Below, piece after piece: positions 49,601 to 64,000 of a stretch of 64,000 bases of DNA; positions within the stretch are counted from its first letter, which is position 1; every line of letters starts with the position of its first letter. The stretch comes from Moringa oleifera (taxonomy: Eukaryota; Streptophyta; Magnoliopsida; Brassicales; Moringaceae). The notes under the pieces are model-generated. The model did not search any database and was not told where the DNA came from. It was given only the letters and a program-made list of their open reading frames with translations. The position numbers and the translations under genes were made by a program. The stretch covers positions 4,960,001-5,024,000 of the forward strand of contig JAJFZO010000344.1 of NCBI GenBank assembly GCA_021397835.1. Reading direction: 5' to 3'.

Positions 49601-52260
49601 AAGTTATTAAAATTTTATTTCTTGCAGTGAAAACTAGAATCTGCAATGGATTTTGCATGTGGTGTTAGAAGTGCCGTGATAAGGGATTTAAAATAATCTA
49701 ATGGTACCGGTTGTCTGGATAAAAGGATATTCATGTTCAATTAAAACTTAGAAGAGATATCTAAATTTAGATTTCATGACTTATCACATAGATTTCATAT
49801 AGTTATGAGCCTTTAGTATGTATTATTTGGGGTCCTTTGGCATAGCTGATGTGACAAAGGCAGGGAGGACAATGGATTCGCTATCAAGATCTAATCATAC
49901 CATTTGAAATAAATGTGATGCTTGAAAAAGTGTATGTGTTCATTGTATGTAACTATATGGGAAGCAGTATGGAAACTCTTTTGTGTTCAGCATGTTAACT
50001 AATGACGTGTGGTGAAGCTAACCTTGTATGTCCACTTGCATTTAATTCTCTTGTATTGAATCTAAATGGTCATATTGCTCTTTGCATCAGATAGGGTCAG
50101 GGAAATGTAGATCATGCAAAATATTGAGGTAAAATAAAAAATTACTTTCTATTAGTTTGTGAAGAATATGCACATGCCACGCACACAAAAGAATGTGATC
50201 GGGAAATTTCTATTGTTAGGTTCCAGGTCTGGCTCTTACTGTTATTGTCTTTTCTTTTCTTTTCTTTTTTCCTGTAATATGTCATATTGTTATTATTGTT
50301 GTTTGTCTTCCAAGTGATCTTGTATTATTTGTTCTGTCCAATTGCTTTCTGAAACTCTCTTAATGTGGTTGCAGTTTATGAACAAAGTTCTTTATGCTAG
50401 GGAAGGTGCTAAGAGTATAATGGATAGAACATTTGCAGATTTTCCATGGCAAGTCAGAGTGGAGGTTGATGGTGTTGAAATAGAGGTTCCTGAGGTGAGT
50501 GTTCCTTATTTGTGGTTTGGAGCATTAGATTAGTGCTTTTTTATAGCTTAGATTGTACAATATTGGTATATTCCAGTCCCTTTTCCCCTTGAAGTTCTTC
50601 ATGTTACGGAATGAATTTGGGTTATTTAACCTTTAAAGAGTATCTATCCTGAATCTTCAATTTGATTATTGCATGTTAAAGTTTCTATTCGTGTGATGCT
50701 CTTCTCACAAATTCTGCAGGATGCAGAAGGAGTGCTTGTGGCAAACATAGGAAGCTACATGGGTGGTGTAGACCTGTGGCAGAACGAGGACGAAACATAT
50801 GATAATTTTGATCCACAATCCATGCATGATAAGATACTAGAGGTTGTGAGCATATCAGGAACATGGCATCTTGGAAAGCTTCAGGTAATGTATTAAGGTA
50901 TTCTTTGGTGCTATGTATTTTCTCATTAGATATATCTGAACTATTGTTGTGTAAGTCTTGGAAATCCATTTCTGAACATTGGTGAACTTGTGAAATTCTT
51001 TTTCTGACCTAGTCGATTCTTTAGCATAGAAGTTAGGAGTTTGAGAGAGGATGCGCAGAAGCATGTTTTGAGGAATTTGATCTTGCGCCTGAAAGCCAGG
51101 AACAAATAAAGAGAACATTTGTTTTCAGTTATTTTAGTTGGTAGACAGAACCATGTCCTGGGACTTGGTAAATGTAGAATTTCAGCCAGTATTTTGATAT
51201 TGATATTAGCAGTAGTTTCTTCATACTTGACACTTGACAAGATAAAAGCACTCTTTATTAACTTTCTTTAGTATATAGTTCTTTTCAGTCTTAATTCTTT
51301 GGATTCTTCAAATTCGAAATCTCATTTAGCTGCTGTTTTGCATGAGAAACAGGTAGGCCTTTCTCGTGCTCAAAGGCTTGCACAGGGACAGTCAATAAAG
51401 ATACAACTTTTTGCTGCATTACCTGTTCAAATTGATGGAGAACCTTGGTTTCAGCAACCATGTATGTTAGCCATAACGCATCATGGCCAGGTTCTCTCTC
51501 TCTCTCTCTCTCTCTCTCTGAAGTGTTTGCTTGCCTGTCTTTGTTATTCCAATTTTGGCAATTAACTCAATAGAAAAGAAGAAACACATAGATATAATGC
51601 TCATTTAGATATTCAGAAGCATGAAACTTTCACTTGTGGCATTGAATGGTTCGGCTGGGTCCTTGAGTCTTAACGTAATGGATTTTGATTGGTGTCTCCA
51701 TTCATCATTCTTTCAGCCTAAATAGCACTTGGGTACATTAAGCGCTAATTTCTTTTCTTGCTGAGCCCTCAGAGCATAAGGATATAGAGGGCTTACCAAG
51801 AATCATATTGCATTTAGACATGTTCACCTGTGAGCTCTTTTGTCATGTCAAGTGGAAATGTGCTGAGAGTCACCAAGAAATTTGCTTATTACATTATATG
51901 TCTTTCCTGAGATACTGTTCTTGTTTTTGTCTTTGGCTCTCATTTTCTGAACCGATTTCCTAATTCTATTGATTTTTGTTTCTAGCTTCTTTGACTCATG
52001 TCTTTTCCTTCTAACTCCAAGTTGTCTCTAGATACCTGAAACCAGAGTTAATTATTCTACACACAGCTCTGAATTATTGTATCATTAACTGATTCCTCTG
52101 GCTTGGACAGGCCTTCATGCTGAAGAGGGCAGCTGAGGAACCTCTTGGTCATGCAGCTGCAATAATCACTGATGTGCTTGAGAATGCTGAAACCAGTCAC
52201 GTGATAAATGCTTCACAGAAACGAGCTCTTCTTCAAGAAATGGCGCTCAGGCTCACTTAG
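46640..52260 (+). CDS. Diacylglycerol kinase, DGK1/DGK2 type (cluster I)
   Basis: Seven coding exons, 46640-47812, 48694-49060, 49317-49393, 50375-50494, 50720-50884, 51353-51490 and 52111-52260, join in frame to 729 aa, close to Arabidopsis DGK1. The enzyme phosphorylates diacylglycerol to phosphatidic acid with ATP, in lipid signalling. A membrane segment lies at about residues 26-48 ([20 protein letters not shown]). Two Cys/His-rich C1 domains follow, about 80-138 and 150-212, the second with the plant extended pattern ([15 protein letters not shown]). An acidic, Ser-rich linker leads to the catalytic domain: [17 protein letters not shown], then the nucleotide-binding [15 protein letters not shown] with GGDGT at 420-424 and [13 protein letters not shown]. 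The accessory domain includes [17 protein letters not shown]. It ends MALRLT. Location is probably the ER membrane, by family knowledge. No defects are seen. Confidence 0.96.
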
Positions 52261-53068
52261 AGGTTTGCTTAGCCTATTCGATGTTGGCTTCTATACATGT
52301 TTTTATATCGCATGTCAGCTCTTCTTCTGCTGCTGCTGCTGCTGCCCACACTTAAAATAAGTTTTGTTTAGGCTTCTCGATGTTGGCTTCTATATATGTT
52401 TTATAGAGCATGTTATCTTCTTCTTCTTCTTCGTCTTCTTCTGCGTATTTGTACATGGACCTTGTTTAATGTTTATTTAAGAAGATTTTAAAAATTTTGT
52501 AAAAATATGTTGAATTATTAGCAAACAGCAAGTTCACTTTTATTTTTCTGTGCTTTTGGTTTCTTCTGGACTTGAGATCTTGTATTTGAATACCATCCTT
52601 CGTTTAATTGAAGATGTCTCTCAAATTATCAATGTTGGAGTCCCTTATAAATTGTAAGTTAATTCAAGGTCTTCAAGTTGAAGGTCTAGTTGTAGTAAAC
52701 TAACCTTCTGAAATAATTTGAGACCTGATACATTAGGAGCTAATTGCTTGAAGTAGTTTGCGCTGGAAAATACAGGGCTGCCAAATATCCATGATGAGGA
52801 GAACAGACGTGGTTGGTAAGTGAATCTGCGTTTATTTCTTCTGCAGATGTAGAATCTGGAGATGCTTAACAAGAAGTTGCGCATTGAAACATGTTATGTG
52901 CATGTAAAGTTAATTGCAGCAGTGCGAAGATGCATTTATGTTTTGTCCAGATGACAAATCTGGAGATACTTGGCAAGTGGACATTCATGGAAGCATCTTA
53001 TGTACAGTTTATTCCTGCACTGCAGACAGCTAACTGTATGATGATATAGCCAACAATCACCAGAATGT
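52261..53068 (+). other. DGK 3' UTR with tandem duplication, and flank
   Basis: Within the likely 3' UTR, CGATGTTGGCTTCTATA occurs at 52279 and again at 52378, each followed by a CTT/CTG-rich stretch, so a segment of about 99 bp was duplicated. Further on, ATCTGGAGATGCTTAACAAG near 52855 resembles ATCTGGAGATACTTGGCAAG near 52960, another weak duplication. No gene was found. Confidence 0.6.
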
Positions 53069-53458
53069 TTAATACCTCAGGAGTCCTTGTTTCACTCTTT
53101 TCCACAGCCCTGCCACAAATCCCCTTGCACGCCTTGTGCTTGCCCTTCTGGCGAGAGTTCCAGAAGTGACCTGTGAGCCCAATATCTTCTTTGACGTCTT
53201 TGTGTTTTCTTTATAAATGCGATCAAGATGTTGTCTGTAGAAGGGGGATTGCAGGTAACCCCTAAGATTAGGCGAGGAGCCACCAGAGCCTTGCATGGCC
53301 TTGTTGAGTTGATGGATCACCGCTTGGAGTTCATATGTGTCGTAAATGATGCTGCCATTGTAGCGAGGGCTGAGGCACAAGATTCGATTCGGTGTCTGTG
53401 CTGGATGGTTCATCCGTGACTGTTTTGCTTTCACACTTTCTTCCGAAGTTGACATCAT
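53069..53458 (-). CDS. Small uncharacterised basic protein
   Basis: The ORF from the first Met (53458) to the TAA at 53069 encodes 129 aa. An in-frame stop lies seven codons upstream of this Met, but a TTGCAG sequence just before it could be a splice acceptor, so a 5' exon may exist. The protein has an internal part YDTYELQAVIHQLNKAM, then SPFYRQHLDRIYKENTKTSK, and a basic end GLWKRVKQGLLRY. These look like real protein patterns rather than random translation, and I believe similar plant proteins exist, but I cannot name a family. No signal peptide or membrane segment is present. It lies between DGK (+) and UGDH (+) on the opposite strand. An upstream minus-strand ATG at 53722 opens a short ORF that could belong to a 5' exon. 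Confidence 0.5.
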   Translation of the reverse strand: MMSTSEESVKAKQSRMNHPAQTPNRILCLSPRYNGSIIYDTYELQAVIHQLNKAMQGSGGSSPNLRGYLQSPFYRQHLDRIYKENTKTSKKILGSQVTSGTLARRASTRRARGFVAGLWKRVKQGLLRY

Positions 53459-56400
53459 GCTTTTCTGCAACCTCACATCTCAATGTGGATGATGTTCTGG
53501 TTCGGGCGTTTAAGTTGGATGTGTTTATCCAGGGACTGTTTCCTGGTAAACATCGGAGGTTGCGGCGATGCTCAACAAGAAAACTACATTGTTCTCTACG
53601 TCTTTAGCATGTTCTCACATGGATTTTAGGGTGTCACCAAGTTGGTTAACTAGCAAACGACACAATTTACTGAGATTGTTTGATGTGCAGGATTTCTTGA
53701 TCTGTGAAGCCTCCTTCCCCATCAAGATAATAGAGAAATTCTGGTTAATTGAAATATTCTGGGGTTTCTTTTTCTTCTTCTTCTTTATTACTTAGTTTGT
53801 TCCTTTACTTGATTTATACTTAAAAGAGAACGATCATGTTTTCTTGGCACTCCTAGGTTGGATTTTAAAGTGCTCCCTAACGTTGACAATATTTGCCACT
53901 GCAACTTTTCTTCATTGGAATTTCTTGACAGGATTCTCTTCACCAGATCTTCATAGTCTCTTCCCATGAGTAAAGGGACAGGGTCAACCAACTTGGTTGG
54001 TACCAATGGACTAAACAGCTCCTCTCATAGAAAATTCTCACCAGGTTGAGTGGACGGTAGACCAAAGACTTTGCTGCTGATGATGGTAACATTAACAGTC
54101 TGTGATCTCGCCCAAAGTTGCTCCGCTGATTTTTGGTCTCCAGGTGTTCTCGTCTCGAGAAAATGATTGCCCTGTCTGTGCATGATATTAAGAGCAGCCC
54201 TGGGAAAATTATCTAAGATTAAGCTACGAAGTCATAGCCTGACTCATTCAATTGGAAATGAAATCAATAGCTGAAGCTATAACTCCATTATTTTCAATCC
54301 CAATTTGAGACCTCTAACCTGTTAGGTTGTTTACTATTCCTAGTTCCCCTGCAGGATTTATTTCCAATAAGAAAAGTGAGGAAGGGAGAAGAAAAAGAAA
54401 AAAGGAGGCCAAGCTTTTAAAACATCAGAGTGCTCTGTCTTTTCTTCAGAGCAATACACCAGACTGCAATTGTTCGCCATCTCTGCACCAAAATTAGGAA
54501 GAAAAAGTAAAACCATGACAGCATTTCACATGCCTTTCACTTTTGTTTTGCAGATTATCCTTGGAATCACTAGGTTTGTGGCCTGCAATGTTATGGTTGG
54601 AGCTGTCCGATTTGGACAAAAAGAAAGAAACGAAAAGCCTAAGCCTAATTGGATACTCTTTAAGTTTCTAATAGTATAATAATCTTACCTAGAGAAGAGA
54701 ATATTATAACCTTTTACTTGTGACATGAAACTCATTTTAGTTCACATTAAAAGGCAGCTTATAGAAGTGTTTATTATTTGATTTCCATGACTTAAAGCCT
54801 AGTCTTAGGTACCCAGTAATACTCACAGAATTGCCTTTCTAGGTTGCAATAATATACCACAATTGTATTGCCAATTTGCCATAACTTGTTTCTGCACATT
54901 CTCCACTTGTTTTCTTTTAGTACTTCTTTATGGTTGCAAAGACTGTAAGAACATATCCCTACGACGAGCTCAAAGCTCTGCTATTTACATAAAGAAGATG
55001 TATGTGTACAACTCTAGCAGTGTCACAAATACAATTTTTTATTGATATTTTAAAAGAAGATGATACAAATGATAATTAGATAAAACTATAAATTAATTTC
55101 TTTTTCTCATCCCATCAGTAATGTGAATCAAACAGATGCATATATAACATCACTTTCATTTTTGAAGATTCTGAGTAAAGAAAAACAGACAGTCAAGGTA
55201 TGCAAACAAAAAGTACAAATGATACAATGACATGAAACCCAACACAAGGGACCCTTCTGCTCATAAGTAACTAACAAAGAATCCCTCTCCCTCTCTGTGT
55301 AACATGTGATCCATTTGCAGTGTAGTTGAAGCTTTTCCCAGCAACTTTTTCTGGGGCTGATTTGTGGGCACTTTTTCAGGTATTAGCATGTTTTCCTTTA
55401 CAATTCTGGTTGATTGTCCTCTTTATAGGTCTCTACTCTTTCTCACACATTATTCTTGCCACTAGTCATCACATGCCTTTGCTCTTACTCAACCCACCAA
55501 ATCATGTTCTTCCTCCACTCTTAAGCCATCGTTTTTCCTTGTTTGATTGATTAACGATTTATTATTACCACATCAAATGGTTGCCTTTTTTCCCAATTTT
55601 TTTTAAGTATCTTGCTAATTGGGTTTATTATAAATATAGATTTTGTTCGAATGATTCAGAGGATTATTCTTGTTCAAAACTCTATTTTTTTATGTGGATA
55701 ATTAATTATTTCTTTTCATAAAACATAATAGTGTACAATTCAAGCTTCCTGTGGTTCAAAATACTTTAATATGGTTCAAGAATACCATTCAATATTTTCT
55801 TATAAGGGTCATTAATTACATATAAGTTTCTTTCTGTAAAACATAGTAACATACAATTCAATTTTAATGTAGTTCAAAAAATATTTCATCAATTGGCATA
55901 TAAACTATAAATGATATATCTGAAAATAGTTAGAATTTTCAAAATGATCTTTCTTAATCTGAAGTCAAGATAATATAATTCTCATCATCAGATAAAATTT
56001 GATATCATCACAGTACTGTAAAGGATAAGTTTATTCCAAAGAGGAAAAAGAGGAAAAAAGAAAAGTTTATTGCAAGTTTGCGATATACTTGCATATGCCT
56101 TCCACTAATATTCAGTTAAAACCACAGAAAAGAAATAGTAATTCTTTTTCTTCTAAAAATATGGCGGTATGTATTGGTGCTTCAACTGAAAATGCGTGGA
56201 GTCACCCATTTCTGCATCCATCAATGGACTTTGTCAGAACACTCATAAATCCTCCTCTGCCACTGATTCATTTGCGTGTCTCTTCAGTTATTTTACAAGT
56301 AATATAAAAAAGAGACTTGAAACAAAAAGAAAAAGAAAACGAAATTTCCCTTGTTTGTTACTGAAAGGTACTGTTTAGGACACAAGTTGAATGCTCCATG

Positions 56401-56500
56401 TTCATCTTTCCAATCTGACTTGCTTTCATATGTCAAACTTTTACGCGGGAATCACTAATTTATCGTTTGAGTTTTGGGTATTTAAGGAGGTCTTTCGGTC
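53459..56500. other. Intergenic region with no firm gene
   Basis: Several short ORFs (for example 53788-54006 -, 54470-54679 + and 55326-55550 +) show no recognisable motifs or splice context. The first part may hold the 5' end of the small minus-strand gene. The right part (55550-56400) is AT-rich. Nothing else is supported. Confidence 0.5.
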
Positions 56501-56521
56501 TCTTTTGTTTTCATCAGAGAA

Positions 56522-56524
<3 letters not shown>

Positions 56525-56584
<60 letters not shown>

Positions 56585-57325
56585 ATTCTGTAGAACCAGT
56601 ACAGACTTGCTTATTTATAGTTTTTCTTGCAGTTTCTCGTTTCTTGTTTTGGAGAACTTGGCGGATCAAGATATATAAAGGTATTGTTGCTGTGAAACTT
56701 GTTCACTATAGTGTTGTGCTCTGTTTTGTTTGCTTCTTTCGGAGGTGACTTTTGATTCTTGCGAGTTCTCTTGTTCTTGCAAAATCTGGACATGAATCCA
56801 GTACTTCTTGTCTTGTGTCTGGTATAATTTGATCTCTGAGTGATTGTTGGGTTTCTCTCTTCTTTGAAACGATTCAACGTGAGATTTTCTTTCTTTAGTG
56901 CATGTTCTTGCTGACCCACATCGATCATTTCGATTTATTGTTGATATCATCTCTTGATTTCTGAGACTTAAATACTATTACAAGAATTTCACGCAAAACC
57001 CAAAAATGAGATTGTAGTTCATGCATCACATCCACTCAAGATTTCAGTTCTTGTTATATGGTTTATTAAGTAGCTATGGCGGTTAAGCCAAAGAAGAATG
57101 TAACAGAGATCTGCTATCACAGTCACTAGTTCCATTAATGGTAAAAGCAAAAATTTTCTATTTCGAGCTGGTTTGATTGTTTCAGGATTCTTGTTTTGAT
57201 TGCAATAATGCGTCAACATTTTTCCTCTTTCTTTCATAATATGAATCAGAACTTCTGCAGAAGAAGATCTTTGGTAATTCTTTATGAACATTTGCTTCTT
57301 TTAGGTTTTTAGAAACCGAATAACA
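56525..57325 (+). promoter_or_regulatory. UGDH leader: CT microsatellite and leader intron
   Basis: A CT tract of nearly 30 repeats lies at 56525-56581 in or near the 5' leader. A noncoding exon probably ends at 56680 (AAAG then GTATTG), and an acceptor lies at 57303-57304 or 57311-57312, 14-22 bp before the ATG. A leader intron of about 620 bp in front of an intronless ORF is typical for plant UGDH genes. CT tracts near plant transcription starts are common; a regulatory effect is inference. Confidence 0.6.
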
Positions 57326-58771
57326 ATGGTGAAGATCTGTTGCATTGGTGCTGGCTATGTTGGAGGTCCAACAATGGCGGTCATTGCACTCAAGTGCCCA
57401 TCCATTGAAGTAGCTGTCGTCGACATCTCCGCTGCGCGGATCGCCGCCTGGAACAGCGACCAGCTTCCCATTTACGAACCAGGGCTCGATCAGGTGGTCA
57501 GGGAATGCAAAGGAAGGAACCTCTTCTTCAGCACTGACGTGGAAACACATGTTGCAGAGGCAGATATCGTCTTTGTCTCTGTTAACACTCCCACGAAAAC
57601 AAGAGGGCTGGGTGCCGGCAAGGCTGCGGACCTTACCTACTGGGAAAGTGCAGCCAGGATGATCGCGGACGTATCGAAATCGAACAAGATCGTGGTTGAG
57701 AAATCAACAGTTCCTGTGAAAACAGCTGAGGCCATCGAAAGGATCCTGACCCATAACAGCAAAGGCATAACGTATCAGATTCTGTCGAACCCGGAATTTC
57801 TTGCAGAGGGGACTGCAATCCAGGACCTGTTTAACCCAGACAGGGTCCTCATTGGAGGGAGAGAAACACCTGAAGGGCAAGAAGCCATTAAAGCCCTGAA
57901 AGATGTTTATGCTCATTGGGTGCCTGAAGACAGGATCATCACCACCAATCTCTGGTCAGCTGAGCTATCCAAACTGGCCGCTAATGCCTTCTTGGCTCAG
58001 AGGATTTCTTCTGTTAATGCTATGTCAGCTCTCTGTGAAGCAACGGGCGCAGATGTTTCACAGGTTTCTTTCTCCGTCGGTAAAGACTCCAGAATCGGAT
58101 CCAAGTTCCTGAATTCCAGTGTTGGTTTCGGTGGATCTTGCTTTCAGAAGGACATTCTAAACTTGGTCTATATCTGCGAGTGCAATGGATTAACTGAAGT
58201 TGCTAACTACTGGAAACAAGTCATCAAGATCAACGATTACCAGAAGATTCGTTTTGTGAACAGGATAGTCTCTTCCATGTTCAATACAGTTTCTACGAAG
58301 AAGATTGCCATCCTGGGATTTGCCTTCAAGAAAGATACAGGCGACACCAGAGAAACTCCAGCCATTGATGTTTGCAAAAAGCTTTTGGGGGAAAGAGCGA
58401 GGCTGAGCATATACGATCCCCAAGTCACTGAAGATCAGATCCAGAGGGACCTGTTAATGGAGAAGTATGACTGGGACCATCCTGTTCATCTTCAGCAGCC
58501 ATTGAGCCCCAACACTGTGAAGGAACTGAAAGTTGTCTGGGATGCTTATGAGGCCACAAAGGATGCTCATGGGCTCTGCATTCTCACGGAATGGGACGAA
58601 TTCAGGACACTTGACTACCAAAAGATTTTTGATAACATGCAGAAGCCTGCATTTGTGTTCGATGGAAGAAACGTTGTGGATGCCCAGGAGCTGAGGGAGA
58701 TTGGATTCATCGTCTACTCCATCGGGAAGCCATTGGATCCCTGGCTGAAGGACATGCCTGCAGTAGCTTAA
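57326..58771 (+). CDS. UDP-glucose 6-dehydrogenase
   Basis: A single uninterrupted exon encodes 481 aa, the plant UGDH length. The enzyme oxidises UDP-glucose to UDP-glucuronate with two NAD+, feeding cell wall pectin and hemicellulose precursors in the cytosol. The N-terminal Rossmann fold begins [16 protein letters not shown] with GxGxxG at residues 8-13. FVSVNTPTK and [11 protein letters not shown] mark the NAD-binding and substrate region, and [10 protein letters not shown] precedes the linker. The catalytic cysteine is Cys272 in [10 protein letters not shown]. The C-terminal UDP-binding domain has [13 protein letters not shown] and FDGRNVVD. All expected catalytic residues are present. 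Codon use is more GC-rich than the surrounding genes. A polyadenylation signal AATAAA lies at 58850. Plant genomes have several UGDH copies, so I assign no paralog number. Confidence 0.97.
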   Translation: MVKICCIGAGYVGGPTMAVIALKCPSIEVAVVDISAARIAAWNSDQLPIYEPGLDQVVRECKGRNLFFSTDVETHVAEADIVFVSVNTPTKTRGLGAGKAADLTYWESAARMIADVSKSNKIVVEKSTVPVKTAEAIERILTHNSKGITYQILSNPEFLAEGTAIQDLFNPDRVLIGGRETPEGQEAIKALKDVYAHWVPEDRIITTNLWSAELSKLAANAFLAQRISSVNAMSALCEATGADVSQVSFSVGKDSRIGSKFLNSSVGFGGSCFQKDILNLVYICECNGLTEVANYWKQVIKINDYQKIRFVNRIVSSMFNTVSTKKIAILGFAFKKDTGDTRETPAIDVCKKLLGERARLSIYDPQVTEDQIQRDLLMEKYDWDHPVHLQQPLSPNTVKELKVVWDAYEATKDAHGLCILTEWDEFRTLDYQKIFDNMQKPAFVFDGRNVVDAQELREIGFIVYSIGKPLDPWLKDMPAVA

Positions 58772-59907
58772 GGAGTGAGATCCCGAGAAGTTTGGTGGAT
58801 GAAGCTTCATTCTTTAAATCTATTAGGTCTTATAGAATTCCCAGTTCCTAATAAATCTGTACTTCTATCTTGAGGCCATTCTCATTACCTGAACATCACT
58901 AGATAGTAATTTTTGCTCTGAGGCTCTGTTGTAATACCACTGCCTACTAATTTCCTATTGCAAGAATAAGCATGGTTTATAAAATGGTACGCCATTTCTA
59001 TGCTACCTGAAGCCTTTCTGAAAAATGAAAAAAGGAAAAAGAAAAAGTGGGTTCTGGCGGACATGAAAACTGTAAACAAGCAGGTTTAACTCAGATCGGA
59101 TCAAAATGATAATGAACCGAATACAGATACGATAACTGAGGCAATCACCACATCTTCTAAGAATGATGACCACTATTGCTAATGAACATTAGAGAGTCCA
59201 TCTTCTGTTATTAACAGATGGAAAAAGTTAATAATATGAAAAAGAAAGAATAATACAGCAAAAGTTAAAACAGCCTAGAAGCTCATTACTGTGATACAAA
59301 TTCTCTGGAGTTGAATAATGAACAACATTTAGAATGCATTCCCTGACGAAAGGAAAAAGAAAGGATAATAACAGCAAACCAAAAGAAGAAATTCATTACT
59401 GTTGTTATCTAATCATACAAAATTTACAGGAAGAGTTCGACAGAAACTCTCTAAATTTTATGAACAATTACAAAAAACACCAACAAAATGGTTTTTCGTT
59501 GTTAATGAAGTCTTTATGCAACATCTCTTCATCTCCCTCCCACTGTCTAGAAAGCAGGGCAAGGAATAAGGACCTATGTCAAGTTTATGATAAAATAGAT
59601 CATACAGACTCTGTCAGCTCAAATTCACATCTGAACTTAAGTATGAATTTTGTACACACAAAGCTACAACAAAAGTGGTCTTCCTTTGTTGATCCTAGTA
59701 TCATATAGCTGCCCCTATTCCCCATTCTTCAAGAGACCAGGCAAGAACAGGAGACGTTCTGCACCGAAAAGGTGCCTCAATTAACAAAACCGTATATACA
59801 TTCTTCATATCCTTCCGTAGGTATCCGGTCTCCCCTAACCCTGAAGAAGCATCCAGTTGCAAATTAGTCTATCACCATAGAAGCATCAACAGCATTCTTT
59901 TCCCCAA
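58772..59907. other. Convergent 3' flanks of UGDH and the DEAH helicase
   Basis: This contains the UGDH 3' UTR (AATAAA at 58850-58855) and the likely 3' UTR of the minus-strand helicase. No supported gene is present; the plus-strand ORF 59334-59708 lacks recognisable features. Confidence 0.6.

Positions 59908-64000
<4,093 letters not shown>

Noticed and set aside
53228..53607. Plus-strand ORFs opposite the small basic protein
   Set aside because: The minus-strand translation has far more protein-like patterns; these are shadows.
57182..57550. Minus-strand ORF of 122 codons over the UGDH start
   Set aside because: It is antisense to the clearly coding UGDH N-terminus.

Overview
This window is plant nuclear DNA from a dicot. 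The evidence is spliced genes with GT-AG introns, plant-type gene families (a DGK1/2-type diacylglycerol kinase with two C1 domains, a NAC-like gene, a UGDH with a leader intron), very AT-rich intergenic DNA, and decayed Ty1/copia, LINE and CACTA-like debris. The species cannot be named from sequence alone. All gene models were spliced by eye from exon phase and splice-site fit.

Layout. Positions 1-17.5 kb hold a very large Gln/Ser-rich nuclear-type protein gene (+, CDS 3787-10626, long leader intron upstream) tail to tail with an uncharacterised nine-exon plant gene (-, 13510-17549). The second gene is head to head with the small ER protein Asterix/WDR83OS gene (+, 17810-20643) across a 260 bp shared promoter. 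I recall the same trio as neighbours on Arabidopsis chromosome 5, so this end looks like conserved microsynteny. A short, diverged, three-exon NAC-like gene (-) follows at 24118-25215.

From 25.5 to 45 kb the DNA is AT-rich and repeat-laden, broken only by the ribosomal protein S19 gene (+, 32724-34561). It contains a 0.6 kb direct repeat, a CACTA-like palindromic block, a copia gag relic, a tandem array of about 126 bp units, a LINE reverse transcriptase relic, a SIRE-like LTR plus gag, an inverted copia gag-protease-integrase relic, and a copia element with both LTRs but no visible reverse transcriptase core.

From 45.2 to 64 kb the gene-dense state returns: diacylglycerol kinase (+, 46640-52260), a small uncharacterised ORF (-, 53069-53458), single-exon UDP-glucose 6-dehydrogenase (+, 57326-58771), and the C-terminal two thirds or so of a DHX16/Prp2-type DEAH splicing helicase (-, 59908 to beyond 63853), which carries a GC-AG intron.

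The genes do not form one pathway: they cover translation (RPS19), ER membrane protein folding (Asterix), lipid signalling (DGK), nucleotide-sugar and cell wall supply (UGDH) and splicing (DEAH helicase). I found no convincing new multi-gene system. The items most worth checking are the divergent Asterix promoter with a UPRE-like motif, the short NAC subfamily, a probable retro-insertion with a 17 bp target duplication, the 126 bp array and the GC-AG intron.
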